This document shows, one piece after another, positions 43,441 to 54,120 of a DNA stretch of 64,000 nt. This DNA is from Calendula officinalis (lineage: Eukaryota > Streptophyta > Magnoliopsida > Asterales > Asteraceae), in NCBI GenBank assembly GCA_963853835.1, contig OY970820.1, forward strand, positions 35,922,873 through 35,986,872. Direction: 5' to 3'. The notes beneath the pieces are model-generated. The model did no database searches and was not told where the DNA came from. It saw nothing but the letters and a program-made list of their open reading frames with translations. Position 1 is the stretch's first letter. Each line of letters begins with the position of its first letter. The position numbers and the translations under genes are program-made.

Positions 43441-44262
43441 TTAACCGCAGATCCAGAGGTCATCATCCAACCTGCTAAACTGACCCAACAGTTTACCATG
43501 GTTATCGATCAGAAGCATATCAATCCCTAAACCGAACCATGGAGGTTTGTTTGTTTCTTCTCTTGAATCATCAATGGAAGTAGTGGTGGTTGTTGTAGCA
43601 CTGCCATTCCCATCACCAGACAAACTCATAGGCTCATCAGGTTCAGTTTTGGGGGATTTAAGAGATGATCCGGTATATGAATCAATTGGAGGCCGATGAC
43701 CCAACCCGAATCCCTGCTTCATAGACTGAAGAACCAATGAAGCTTCTTCTTCCGGATCATATGTACTAGATTCAGGCTGGATTTCCGGTTCACGCGATCT
43801 AGCCGATTTCTTCAAATGAACCGGGGATCCGGAATGTTGGTTTAAAGCCGACCTTCTAGCTTGAAACTCCTCCTTCTTGGCCATATACGCTTTGGAGGCA
43901 TCCTCTGCTGTGGTATACGTACCTAACCATATCCGTTTTCTGTTAAACGGGTCACGGATCTCAGCCGCCCATTTGCCCCACTTTCTCAACCGAACTCCGG
44001 TGTATTTCTTCCTGCCCGACGACACCGATTCCTTACGTTCCACCGGCTCTTCTTCCTCTTCAGGTTTGGTATTGATTACGATCTCGCAGACAATTCGGCG
44101 AGTTGATGATCGATCTCCGTCCTCAGCTTCGTCCGATGATGAGTCGGTGGCTTCAGGATCGGAGCAGATGACTCGAATTTTCCTGAGGTTTGTGCCGGTG
44201 AGTTCCGATTGTTGATTGTTGGTGGAATTCCTGAACCTCTTGCTCACACGGTGGTTGGCCAT
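43441..44262 (-). CDS. AP2/ERF transcription factor, CRF type (ERF118/CRF10-like)
   Basis: Intronless, 273 residues. The CRF domain ([22 protein letters not shown], split as LRKIRVI about 26-32 and SDPEATDSS about 34-42) marks cytokinin-response-factor-type ERFs of group VI/VI-L. One AP2 DNA-binding domain spans about residues 86-133: [19 protein letters not shown], then [19 protein letters not shown]. The RxRKWGKW version, in place of RQRPWGKW, is typical of the VI-L branch (Arabidopsis ERF118/ERF119). Acidic Glu-rich (67-76) and Thr-rich (223-229) stretches and a Trp-containing acidic C-terminus (LDDDLWICG) may act in activation. It binds GCC-box-like DNA in the nucleus by family. Neighbour of a TKPR2-like gene, as in Arabidopsis. 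Confidence 0.93.
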   Translation of the reverse strand: MANHRVSKRFRNSTNNQQSELTGTNLRKIRVICSDPEATDSSSDEAEDGDRSSTRRIVCEIVINTKPEEEEEPVERKESVSSGRKKYTGVRLRKWGKWAAEIRDPFNRKRIWLGTYTTAEDASKAYMAKKEEFQARRSALNQHSGSPVHLKKSARSREPEIQPESSTYDPEEEASLVLQSMKQGFGLGHRPPIDSYTGSSLKSPKTEPDEPMSLSGDGNGSATTTTTTSIDDSREETNKPPWFGLGIDMLLIDNHGKLLGQFSRLDDDLWICG

Positions 44263-46301
44263 GGTGGTTGCTTAGGGCTAGGTTTTGGTTTTGATGAGCT
44301 GACAAATTCACGTACAGATAGATGGCGGTAAGAATATATGCAAGGGTTTGTAGAGTATTAAACGATCACGACCAACCGAATATTCTTCGGCTGTATATGC
44401 GAGCCCTCCCACATTTGGGCCTCCCAATTGGGCCTTTCAAACCCCACTTTTAGTATATACATACAATAAAATTTCATTTAAGAATCATGTGGGCCTAAAT
44501 AACCTTTCTCGGTAGACTTCTTTTAAGTGTGTAAATTGTAACAATTTAAAAAGATTCTAGTCTAAATAGAACAAAAATAATTGTTTTATTGTGTATGCTT
44601 CAACGTGAAAGCTTAATAGTTGTCCAAATAAGTTTTAAACTTCTTAATTATTTATTTAATAAGAAATATTTTGTAAGGAAATGTAAGTACTAGTAACTAT
44701 ACAATATTAATTCTTTCTTCGGTCAATAGGATTAATTCACTTTTTAACCGCATTGCCAATCTATATATTTTCATATACGTGTGAAGTTTGAACAGCCCCG
44801 AGTAAAGCTCGATCTTGCAAATACTACAACCATATGTTTGATCGTCTTCTTAGTTTATTATTCGTAAAAATCCATGGTTTGAAAATCCAATAACTTCAAA
44901 TTAATTTTAAAATTTGTATCGTGTAATTTAAATCGTTTTTCATACCAGTTTAATAATATTAATACTAAATCAGGATAAACAGACCAGGTGGACTTTCGAT
45001 TGGGACCGTTTACATTGTTGGGCCTGATCTGATCCATATATTGGTGGTTAATTAAGGCGATTTAATAGTAGTGATTTTTTATTAGGCCTGATGGGCCTAA
45101 ACGAATCCACTTTTCAGATTAAATAAACGCACTCCTTGTATTATGAATTTCAGTTAATTTTTGAATTCATTGAACTCAAAATTTAAAAGTAAATTATCGT
45201 AATACGCAAGTCATAAACCTCCAAATTATTTTACGTTTGCCCAGTTTAATTGTTATGTTGGGGTTTTCTAATATCTGGTACATAATATGAATTACTCCGT
45301 ATTAAATACACTTGAGCAATTATTATCTTAGATTACACTATTCAAACACCGTAAGAAAAATATTAAAAAAACTATTTAAAAAAAAACAACAAAAAAACAC
45401 ACAAACATTATTTATGTATTGTTCATCCCTGGTAAATGTTATTTATAGTAATTAATCATTTATTATTTTGTATTGAACTAAATTTATATCAATTGACACT
45501 TCAATTTTTGTTAATTAGTGTTACGTAGCTGACACTTCAAAATACCTCTTTATGTATAAAATATATGATTAAAAATCTACTAATATCAAGCATCAATATT
45601 ATTTTGTTCTTTATCCATAGTAAGTCACCAATACCTTTTACTTTGAGTTATAAATTTTCTTCTTATTATTAAACTGAAGATTATGTTTAGTTGATGAATA
45701 AAAACTGGTTAGATCATACATAAAGCAAAAACGTATGTTACATATTTGTTTATTTTGTTCCTTTTAAGTTACGTTGTCAACTTTACATTTGGAATATTGG
45801 AAAATATTGTGGTCGATGTTTGAAACTTTATTCTTTGTGCTATAATCGGATTTGGCTGCTTAGACTTTTATAGGTTATAACTACCTAGATTTAAAATATA
45901 TAATTAATTACATGTATAACTTGTAATCATATTATAAATAACAACAATAGTGATAGATAAGATATAAACAATAATATGTTTTACATATGGGTATCTTTAT
46001 ATTTTAGTATTTGTTGAATATAAATTAGTATTTCTTTAAAAAAAAGGCAGTCTCGTTAAAAAGAATAAAAGGAAGAGATTTTGTGATAAGCCGGAAAAAT
46101 ATTAGTTTTGATTCAGAAGCAATAGCGGAGAACTTCAATTGTATTTTTGACAATCTCAACGGAAAAAGACTCACGAGATAGCGATATGTTACTCCTTTGT
46201 ATTTCCGACTTATCTTCCTGCTAGGGCTTTATTTCTTTAATGAGTTTATTGTTCAGAAAAAATAAACGCTAAGCCTATGATGCGGTTAATTAGTCTAGTT
46301 A
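44263..46301. other. ERF promoter and AT-rich intergenic DNA
   Basis: The first few hundred bases hold the minus-strand promoter of the ERF gene. Further right the DNA is AT-rich with no gene. A transcript-like patch at 46030-46230 (ending in CTAGGGCTTTATTTC) has no recognisable frame. Confidence 0.5.
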
Positions 46302-46620
46302 GACTACCCCACTGGGATTAAAAGGTTGGGTTGGGTCACTAAAAAAATAATAAAATAATATGAGGGTCACCAAAAATGAGTGACCTAGGTGGCTAGGTCA
46401 CATGGAAGGACTAGGTCACTACTTGGGGCCACTCAATTTTATAGTGTATAAAATATTTTTAATATGATATGTAATTTTTTTATTGGTATTTTGGTTGGGG
46501 TTGGGTTGAGTTGTTCATGAAGGTTAAAGTTTATGTTAGATTGGATTGTGTGAGTGGAAGAGAGATAAATTAATTTTTAATGAAAAAATAAGATGTGTTA
46601 GATTGCTAATGGGGATAGTC
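46302..46620. mobile_element. Tourist-like MITE with TTA duplication
   Basis: 319 bp flanked by TTA (46299-46301, 46621-46623). The ends GACTACCCCACTGG and the reverse complement GACTATCCCCATTAG are imperfect inverted repeats. The size and end style resemble the MITE at 28109. Confidence 0.75.
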
Positions 46621-46662
46621 TTATGAAAACATGCATGATTAAATATATCTTGAATATATATA

Positions 46663-46975
46663 CTTCCTCCGATTCAAAATAAGTGATACACTTCCCTTTT
46701 TGGAGTGATTCAAAATAAGTGATACACTTTGAAAAGTTTCCTTATTTGGCAAATAAAATGGGACCCACACCCACTAACTATCTACTTTAACAAAGTGAAA
46801 TGACCCATGTACCCTTACTTTTTACTTTTAAACATCATTAACCTTACTTTATTCAAAAGGTGTGGGATCCATTCCCCACTAACCATCCAATTAATCTAAT
46901 TTAACCATCATTATAATCTTTTGCCTCAAAAACCGTGAAACCCCAAGTGTATCACTTATTTTGAATCGGAGGAAG
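46663..46975. mobile_element. Stowaway-like MITE, TA duplication (copy 1)
   Basis: 313 bp bounded by CTTCCTCCGATTCAAAATAA and its inverted match ending CGGAGGAAG, flanked by TA. An internal direct repeat of the end (TTCAAAATAAGTGATACACTT) follows the left terminus. Tc1/mariner-type MITEs insert at TA. Other copies are at 48969, 50607 and 61395. Confidence 0.92.
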
Positions 46976-48636
46976 TAGCTTTTTATTTCTCAATAAGAAA
47001 ATAACATGAAATAAATAGATCATGTTAGCTTATTTCCCTTTTTCATGGCTGAGAATATTATGTCCTGCTTCTTGACAGCACCAAATTTGTGAACCAAAAC
47101 TTGCCTTATACTCTCATATCAAATTTTAAAATCTATTTGAAGTGTCTGGAGAGAGATACGAAGCTAGTTACGTGGCAGATAGGAAAAAATGTGAGGGATT
47201 CCACATCTTTTACCTGGTATTTGATAATAACTTGGTTAAATTAGTTTTTAACAAATATTTCAATAAAATATATATTATATTCTTTTTGCAGCATAAGAGC
47301 ATCGGTTATACATTTTTTACTTATAAGTATCACATATAATTAAATATATATATATATATATATTAAATATCTTTAACACTATTCAGAAAATTGCATAATT
47401 TAGTGCTTATCTTTGGATTTATAATTTAATATATATGATGCAATCTCTCTTTTAGAACAAAGACCAGATCTGATCTAAACTAGTCAGATCCATTCAAAGG
47501 GTTTTTCTATTTTTAATGTCTTGATTTGTCAATCAATTATTAGATAAACGGGGTTAAATGTTTATGATTTGTCAATAAATAGAAATAAATTGAAAAATAT
47601 ATGGTTCCATATTATATTTTCCTACTTATAGTATTTAGACATATAGAATCAACTAATTTTCTTTTATAATCAATATTTTGAATTGTACACTTATATTGAT
47701 CAAATTAGTAAAAAAAAAATAAAGTTTAATAATATACAATATCTTTGCAAATAGATGATTAATTATAAACTTACACGTACCAACTACAGTTAACAATATT
47801 AGATTAAATAAGAGTGGACAAAACGGAATGTGTAAGATGGGAGGCGGACCACATAAACTGGCTTTGTATTGTGGCCAATGGCCATCATTGGTATTGCTAC
47901 TTAAAAAATCCATTGGCTATTATTCAAATGTGAGAATAATTTCAAGAACAGCTTGTATTATATCATTGAAAGTAGGGTTCACATAATTATTGATTATTGT
48001 AAAACAAAACATACTAAATAAACATTTTTCATTCGTAAGATATAGATAAAATGTCTAGCGTATGCAATAGAAAGCCAAACTTGACTCCAAAATTTACCTT
48101 GGGTTTATCACGGACGGGTCTATCCAATCGACATGATATTCCATCACCATCATAAGTTTGTTTATTACTATTTGTCTCAATAACAATGGAGGAGGTGTGT
48201 CGACAATCAGCCACTAGTGTTCAATCTTTTGATGTCCATTTCCAAAATAGTGGCCCGCGACATCATATCTAGAGGCTCTAGTTTGGCCTCTGGTTTATTG
48301 CGCTAATATGGAGAACATGATATTTTTTTTGAACAACAAAATAAACATTCTCTAAACTATTCAAAAATTTATATCATTTTGTCTACAATGAGGATCGAAT
48401 CAATGACCACAAGCCAATAGGGCTTAGCTTAGCGTTTTGCAACCCTACATCGGGCATATCTTAGAGTTTTGCAGTATGTGTTGAACTTCTTCGTTTGCCT
48501 ACTAATTGCAATAGTTTAAGTACAACCTATGTAGTATTATAGTTTGGACTATTGGTGCTTGTGATTTAATTAGTTACTTTAAGTTCTCATCAATGAAGTT
48601 AGGTATTATTTGGCTCTCTAACAACGATGTGTGTTG
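46976..48636. other. AT-rich intergenic DNA
   Basis: No gene. An (AT)n microsatellite lies at about 47345-47362. Short open frames (47653-47913 and 48029-48214 minus) have no recognised family. Confidence 0.5.
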
Positions 48637-48888
48637 TATGATTAGTGTAGTCAACGGTGTTTTGCAACTTCTAAATTTTCGTTTTGGGTTATGTTCCCGT
48701 ATAGGTCTCAAACATAACGTCAACGATCTCGTATATGTAGAGATAGTAGTCTAATACCAATAAAGCCAATTCAGGGATCATTGACGTTATGTCCAAAATC
48801 TAGATGGAAGCATAACACAAAACTAAATTTTGATTGATACATTTAGAAGTTGTTAAAACACCGTTGAATCCACTAATCGCCCATCATA
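48637..48888. repeat. Long fold-back (inverted repeat), arms about 100 bp
   Basis: The left arm from TATGATTAGTG through TCAACGGTGTTTT, CAACTTCTAAAT and ACATAACGTCAA pairs with the right arm read backwards (48777-48888), leaving a loop of about 40-50 bp. The arms are imperfect. It may be a fold-back element or a locus that makes a long RNA hairpin. No coding frame. Confidence 0.7.
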
Positions 48889-49621
48889 CTCATCATGAGC
48901 TTCGTCATACACTAATAAAATATCTATACAAGCGAAACATTTTTAGCTATATATGTTAAATAATAATACTTCCTCCATAAATTTATACACTTTTCATTTT
49001 GGAGTGTTTCAAAATAAGTGATACATATTGAAAACTTATCATATTTGGTAAAAGGTAGTGGGGACCACACCCACTAACTATCTCCTTTAATATAGTGAAA
49101 AGACACATTACCCAACTTTTACTTTTAAAAATCATCAAATTCACTTTAATCAATATATGTGGGACTCATCCTCCACTAACTATCAAATTTAATCTAATTA
49201 ACCTTTATTATCATATTGTAACACCTCAGTTTTCAAATAATATTTAAATAACATTTAATCCAAAATACATAAAATTGTATCGGTGTCAAATACCGGTTTT
49301 ACAAAAACGAAAAGGTTTCTTGTTCGAGATTATCAGAGTTTACAAAAACGGTGTTACAAATTATATCTTAACCATAGGATAAGGACTCTAATCATCAACA
49401 CCGAGCTAATCTCAACAAGGTCTCTTCTAAACGGGCCTCCTAGATCTTCGATCCCGAACCTGAGTACATAGCAAAACACAAACATAGTACATGAGACAAA
49501 ATTGTCTCGTGAGATACATGGGTTTTAGACCCGATAAACAACTAGTCAAATAATATCATTTATACTTAAAATAATATTACTAAGTTCGTTTGGGTCACTT
49601 CATTGCTTTCGTCATTGGCCA

Positions 49622-49795
49622 ATGTCAAGATAATCGGAATGCCTCCAATCTATCAAGACCATCATATCCACGGTAACCGGAATGCCTCCAGTCTACCGGG
49701 ACTCATAGGTATTGGGTAATCGGAATGCCTCCAATCTACCACTAACCTTAAGGTACCGTAATAACCGGAATGCCTCCAATCTACTACGGCCCTAG
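49622..49795. repeat. Tandem units with CGGAATGCCTCCA(A/G)TCTA
   Basis: Four copies of about 45 bp in the solo LTR. The same theme (CGGAAAGCCTCCAATCC) is found in the interior, not the LTR, of element 1 at 14920-15030. Confidence 0.85.
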
Positions 49796-50177
49796 GGACA
49801 TCATCATCGTCATCATTACTTATCTTTTATCATTATGAGCTTATAGCTCCATCATTTCTCAATCAATTAATCGTTTCATCATCATATAAGCAATTCATCA
49901 TAAATCACATAATTAACTAAATTACTTAAAGACTCGATAAAAACATTTAAATATGAAACATTTACTAACTATGTACTCAGATTGAAAGTTCACATGTACT
50001 CACTGTAATGACCCGAAATTTGTAAATAAATAAATTGAATAAAAATATGATAAATAAGGATAAATCGTTTAAAGAACGTAGGAATTGGTTTCGTGTCGTT
50101 TGGACACCGTATGAGAAAGTTATGGGCGAAACCGGGTCGAGACAAAGATGAAAAAGTGCAGCCCTGCTGCCCTAAGG

Positions 50178-50330
50178 AGTTCGCGACGCGAACTTTGGAT
50201 CACGATCGGGAACAGTCTTCAGGGAGTTTGGCATTTGGTCGCGAAATAGTTAGCGACGACTTAGCGATCGCGAACTTGAGAAGAACGCGAAGTTAGCGAC
50301 GCGAACTATTGTTCGCGCCGTGAACTTGTG
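50178..50330. repeat. CpG-rich palindrome cluster in the LTR
   Basis: Repeated half-sites and palindromes such as GTTCGCGACGCGAAC, AGCGATCGCGAAC and GTTCGCGCCGTGAAC. The same cluster is in the 3' LTR (56479-56631) and in the solo LTR (59110-59270, reversed); analogous ones are at 13360-13495 and 22995-23150. Confidence 0.9.
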
Positions 50331-50606
50331 ACGTGCAGCTTTAAAATCGGGTTGGAGCTCATTTGATGAAATAGAAAACCCTAGTTCTTCCCTTTGGCGA
50401 TTTTGGAGCTCAAGTGCAGATCTTGGTTGATCTCTTCTCAAATCTTTGATAGATTTCACTCCTAGTTGAAGATTAAAGGTATATCTTCACTCCTTGATCT
50501 TTGTAGCTCTAGATCTATGTATTTTGATGGTTGGGTTTGAAACCCTAACTATTGGGGGTTATGGTTTATGGTGAATAAATGTTGTATACACTTAATAGAT
50601 GGTATA

Positions 50607-50921
50607 CTTCCTCCGTATCAAAATAAGTGACACACTTTCCATTTTGGGGTGTATCAAAATAAGTGACACACTTTAAAAACTTTCCTTATTTGGTAAAAAA
50701 AATGGGACACATACCCACTAACTATCTACTTTAATAAAGTGAAATTACCCTTATACCCTTACTTTTACTTTTAAAACTCATTAATATCACATTATTCAAG
50801 AAAAGTGGGACCCATTCTCCACTAACTATGTACTTAAATATATTTTAACATCTACTTTAATCTTTTACCTCAAAAAACGTGTAACCCAATTTGTGTCACT
50901 TATTTTGATACGGAGGAAGTA
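50607..50921. mobile_element. Stowaway-like MITE (copy 3) inside the 5' LTR
   Basis: 315 bp, CTTCCTCCGTATCAAAATAA to CGGAGGAAG, flanked by TA. The 3' LTR has the unfilled site GATGGTATATTAACAAAGG at about 56900, proving insertion after the retrotransposon arrived. Confidence 0.97.
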
Positions 50922-51885
50922 TTAACAAAGGAAACAAGTGTATGATTATGATTTGTAAGAATCTTACGGGTTGGTTAAACCTAGGGTTTGGTAAATCGCC
51001 ATAATTGGGGGAAATGAGTTAATAAGTGTTATCTAGAGATAGATGGACACATTGGTAGTAGAATGTGATGTTGATAATCTTGTGATTATTGTATTAGGCA
51101 TTTGGTGAGGTCTTGGAAGGTTGACCGAATTGTGAAGCAAGGAAACTGACGTAAAGAATACGGTTGGAGCACTTATTTGCTAAGGTGAGTACATGAGACT
51201 TTTAAACTGGGTACATAGCAAATAGTTTTGAAAGTACTTATGATATTGTATCAGTCTTTATTAACAAATATTTTGATAAAGATAGTGATTTAAAATGTAT
51301 GAGAGTATGTAGAATGTGATACTAGAATGTGTCTAGTATGATTGATGAATTTGAAGTAAATTATGATAGATTCAAGTAATTATGGAATCTATGTTAATGA
51401 ACAATAATAATGAAGTAATTGAATAAAAGAATGTATACGGAGTCTTTATTAATAAATATGTATTAGTAAAGCAATTGGGAATGATTTGATAGTAATGAGT
51501 ACCTATTGGTAAGATATACTAATAAAGGTAAAGAACAAATATATATGAGAAAGAATATGATGTGACTAGTAATGATTGTCTATTATAGTCAAGGAAGGGA
51601 TAAAAGTATTATGTTATCGATAAATAAGAAATGTATCTTATGTATAAAGTAAGTATGGACCTCTTAGGGTTCATAGATGTAGAAGTAGCTGTGGTTGCTT
51701 ATGATCGGGTCCATGTGACCACACAGGTACGTTCACACTGTGATGAACTAATTATATGTCGTTAGTATTAGATGACTAACTTGTTTGATGTTGGATATGA
51801 TAGCCGAAGGCTTTGACTGTCATAACTGTTAGGTTATGGTAAGAGATAGATGGTGGTGACGCGGGGGACCCCCGGTCACTGGACG

Positions 51886-52175
51886 GTGGTATATATGTTT
51901 ATACACCGAGTGTATATATGTTTATACACTAAGCACACGGGTGCTTCTAGTACGCATATGTTTGGTACTAGGTATGTTAGGTTCTAATACATATATGTTT
52001 ATGTATTAGACATGTTGGTGCTTCTAGTACGCATATGTTTGGTACTAGGTATGTTAGGTTCTAATACATATATGTTTATGTATTAGACATGTTGGGCTTC
52101 TGGTACATATATGTTTATGTACTAGATATGATTGGGCTTCTGGTACCTATACGTTTAGGTACTAGATATGTTTGC
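51886..52175. repeat. Minisatellite of palindromic TACATATATGTTTATGTA units
   Basis: About six to eight units of 27-50 bp, each with a self-complementary core (TACATATATGTTTATGTA, TACGCATATGTTTGGTA, TACCTATACGTTTAGGTA) separated by GGGCTTCTGG- or GGTGCTTCTAG-like spacers. The same array is in the 3' LTR at 57880-58160. Confidence 0.85.
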
Positions 52176-52584
52176 TAGGAAAGCAAAGTAGCTAGAGTCA
52201 CAAAAGGGTGACTAGACGGTATTTATGTAGTTTATATATATGTTTATATATTTATGAAATGACTATTATTGGGGTCTAAAACCCATGTATCTCACGAGGC
52301 TATTTTGTCTCACGTACTACGTTTGTTTTGTGGCTATGTACGCAGGTACAGGTTTGAAGTGATAGAAGGTTGCACTAGAAGCGGCCTTGAGATGTTTAGC
52401 TCGGGAGCCAATAGGTAGATCCCGTTGCCTATGGTTTTCTATACTCGGTGACACCGTATTTTTGTAAACTCTGATATAAGTTTTAAAGTTTTTGTTAAAC
52501 TATATTTTGGACAATATATCAGATATTAGGAAAATGTGTTTTAAATGATTTAAACGATGTTTTAAAAATACGGGTGTTACAACT

Positions 52585-52596
52585 TGGTATCAGAGC
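52585..52596 (+). other. Primer binding site of element 2
   Basis: TGGTATCAGAGC, 3 bp after the LTR end, complementary to the 3' end of initiator tRNA-Met. Confidence 0.97.
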
Positions 52597-52830
52597 TATA
52601 GTTTAAGTGAATTAGGTTGGATGTCCATCCTAGTCTTAGACTGTAGCATTAGGAATGTAAGATTCCTTGAGATCATTAGGTTTACCTTGAGACTTTATGT
52701 TAAGTTTAGGGTTGAACCTAGGGGACCTATGAAAGTGATGTGATTATGGATAATCAGTATTATGAGACTTATGAGACGTACACGAGGTACTAATTGTTTA
52801 ATGTCTTTCGTATAGTCGAGATCGAAAGAA

Positions 52831-54120
52831 ATGGTTAACACTCGAAGAAGTGGGAAAGCCCCGGAGGGCCGGGAGGAGGATACACCTCATGTTGAGGTTG
52901 TGGTTGAACAGGAAAGTCAACCGTCGATGCACCGGGTGGGTGAATCGGAGGTCGGAGCTAATAGAACTCCGGTGACCATGGCGGACCTCCAAACTATTAT
53001 TGAACAACTCAAGGGAGTGGTGGCCGATGAAGTGCACCGCATCATTGGGGACCGTGAGAGGTCGGATGGAGATCGTGTATCCGAGGCTAGATCGAATGAG
53101 AAAACCAGGGGTGGTGGCACTCGAGTGGAGAAATCCTCCACAGGTGGTTGTAGTGATGCAAGGGCGGGGCCCGATGAAAATTATGGTTGTTCTTTTAAGA
53201 CATTCATGGCTTGTAAGCCAAACATATATACGGGTAGTTCGGACCCGAAGGTAACTATGAGGTGGATCCGAGAGACCGAGCGGGTCATCGGAAGTAGCAA
53301 GTGCAAGAAAACCGATATGGTGTTGTATGCATCACAATTGCTAAAAGAGGATGCTATGGTCTGGTGGGACATAGTTTATGAGACCCTCGGGAGGGAGGTG
53401 ATAGAGAGAATGTCATGGGATGCGTTTACCGCGAGGTTGAGGAAGAAATTTTGTCCCGACCGGGATTTGGAGAAAATGCATGAAAAGTTTGTGACCCTAA
53501 GGAAGGGTGATATGTCGGTCGAGGAGTACACGAGGGAATTCACGGGATTACTTCCGTTTGTTGCTAAGACCTACTCCGAGGAGAGGTTGAGGGTGGTTAG
53601 GTATGCTAGTGGGCTACCTTGGGATTATCAGTTGGAGGTAAAGAGGGCGGTCACTCTGGATGAGGCCATTAGTGCCGCCCGAGGTGTGGAAGAGGTGAAC
53701 GAGGCAAAAGTTGCCGAGAGGGCGTATGTGGGAGATAAGAGGAATGCCGAGAGTGGCTCGGGTACGGTTAAGAAGGGGAAGTTCGCGTCGAACTTCTCTA
53801 GGCAAGGAAGTATAGCCTCGTGCAAGAGGTGTGGGAAGAGTCATACCGGCGAATGCAGAGGGGAACCGAAGATTTGCCATGATTGTGGGAAGACGGGACA
53901 TTTGGCCCGAGATTGTAGATCCAAACCAATGGCCGAGGTTGAGTGTTACTCGTGCCATGAGAAAGGGCATTATAGCCATGTGTGCCCGAAGAAGAAAACC
54001 GGATCGCTTGTGTCCGCGGTTCAAAAGAAGGCGGAGCCGGCAAAGGTGAAAGGACGGTCCTTCCTACTCGCACGGGAGGAGGCGCGCGATGGGGCGTCAG
54101 GTTCGGGAGCTAAGAATTAG
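52831..54120 (+). CDS. Gag protein of LTR element 2, intact
   Basis: 429 residues with no interruption. A disordered charged N-terminus (1-110) precedes the retrotransposon gag (capsid) domain, about 120-290, with family phrases MRWIRETERVI, DAMVWWDIV, SWDAFTARLRKKFCP, SVEEYTREFTGLLPF and GLPWDYQLEV. Three Cys/His knuckle-like motifs follow: C331-x2-C-x3-H-x3-C342, the canonical CHDCGKTGHLARDC (349-362) and CYSCHEKGHYSHVC (372-385). A Lys-rich tail ends the protein. It would package element RNA into particles; the enzymes must come in trans. Codon use is richer in G/C than the flanks. The start is the first ATG of the frame, 234 bp after the primer site. Confidence 0.95.
   Translation: MVNTRRSGKAPEGREEDTPHVEVVVEQESQPSMHRVGESEVGANRTPVTMADLQTIIEQLKGVVADEVHRIIGDRERSDGDRVSEARSNEKTRGGGTRVEKSSTGGCSDARAGPDENYGCSFKTFMACKPNIYTGSSDPKVTMRWIRETERVIGSSKCKKTDMVLYASQLLKEDAMVWWDIVYETLGREVIERMSWDAFTARLRKKFCPDRDLEKMHEKFVTLRKGDMSVEEYTREFTGLLPFVAKTYSEERLRVVRYASGLPWDYQLEVKRAVTLDEAISAARGVEEVNEAKVAERAYVGDKRNAESGSGTVKKGKFASNFSRQGSIASCKRCGKSHTGECRGEPKICHDCGKTGHLARDCRSKPMAEVECYSCHEKGHYSHVCPKKKTGSLVSAVQKKAEPAKVKGRSFLLAREEARDGASGSGAKN

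Larger units (their letters stand above)
50004..52581 (+). repeat. 5' LTR of element 2 (contains a MITE)
   Basis: 2578 bp, or about 2261 without the inserted MITE, against 2264 for the 3' LTR. TGTAATGACCCG to GGGTGTTACA. It contains a palindrome cluster (50178-50330), leader-like text, a consensus-like donor at 51185 and acceptor ending 52345, and palindromic minisatellite units (51886-52175). Confidence 0.95.

Noticed and set aside
43877..44215. 112-codon open frame opposite the ERF gene
   Set aside because: Antisense shadow of the conserved AP2/ERF coding sequence.
50093..50296. 67-codon frame present in both LTRs of element 2
   Set aside because: Runs through the palindrome cluster and is conserved only because the LTRs are identical; no protein family.
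51886..52175. CRISPR-like array of palindromic units
   Set aside because: Eukaryotic LTR minisatellite; spacers are themselves repeated and unit length varies, with no cas genes.
53614..54073. Long minus-strand open frames across gag
   Set aside because: Shadows of the intact plus-strand Gag with its zinc knuckles; composition effect only.
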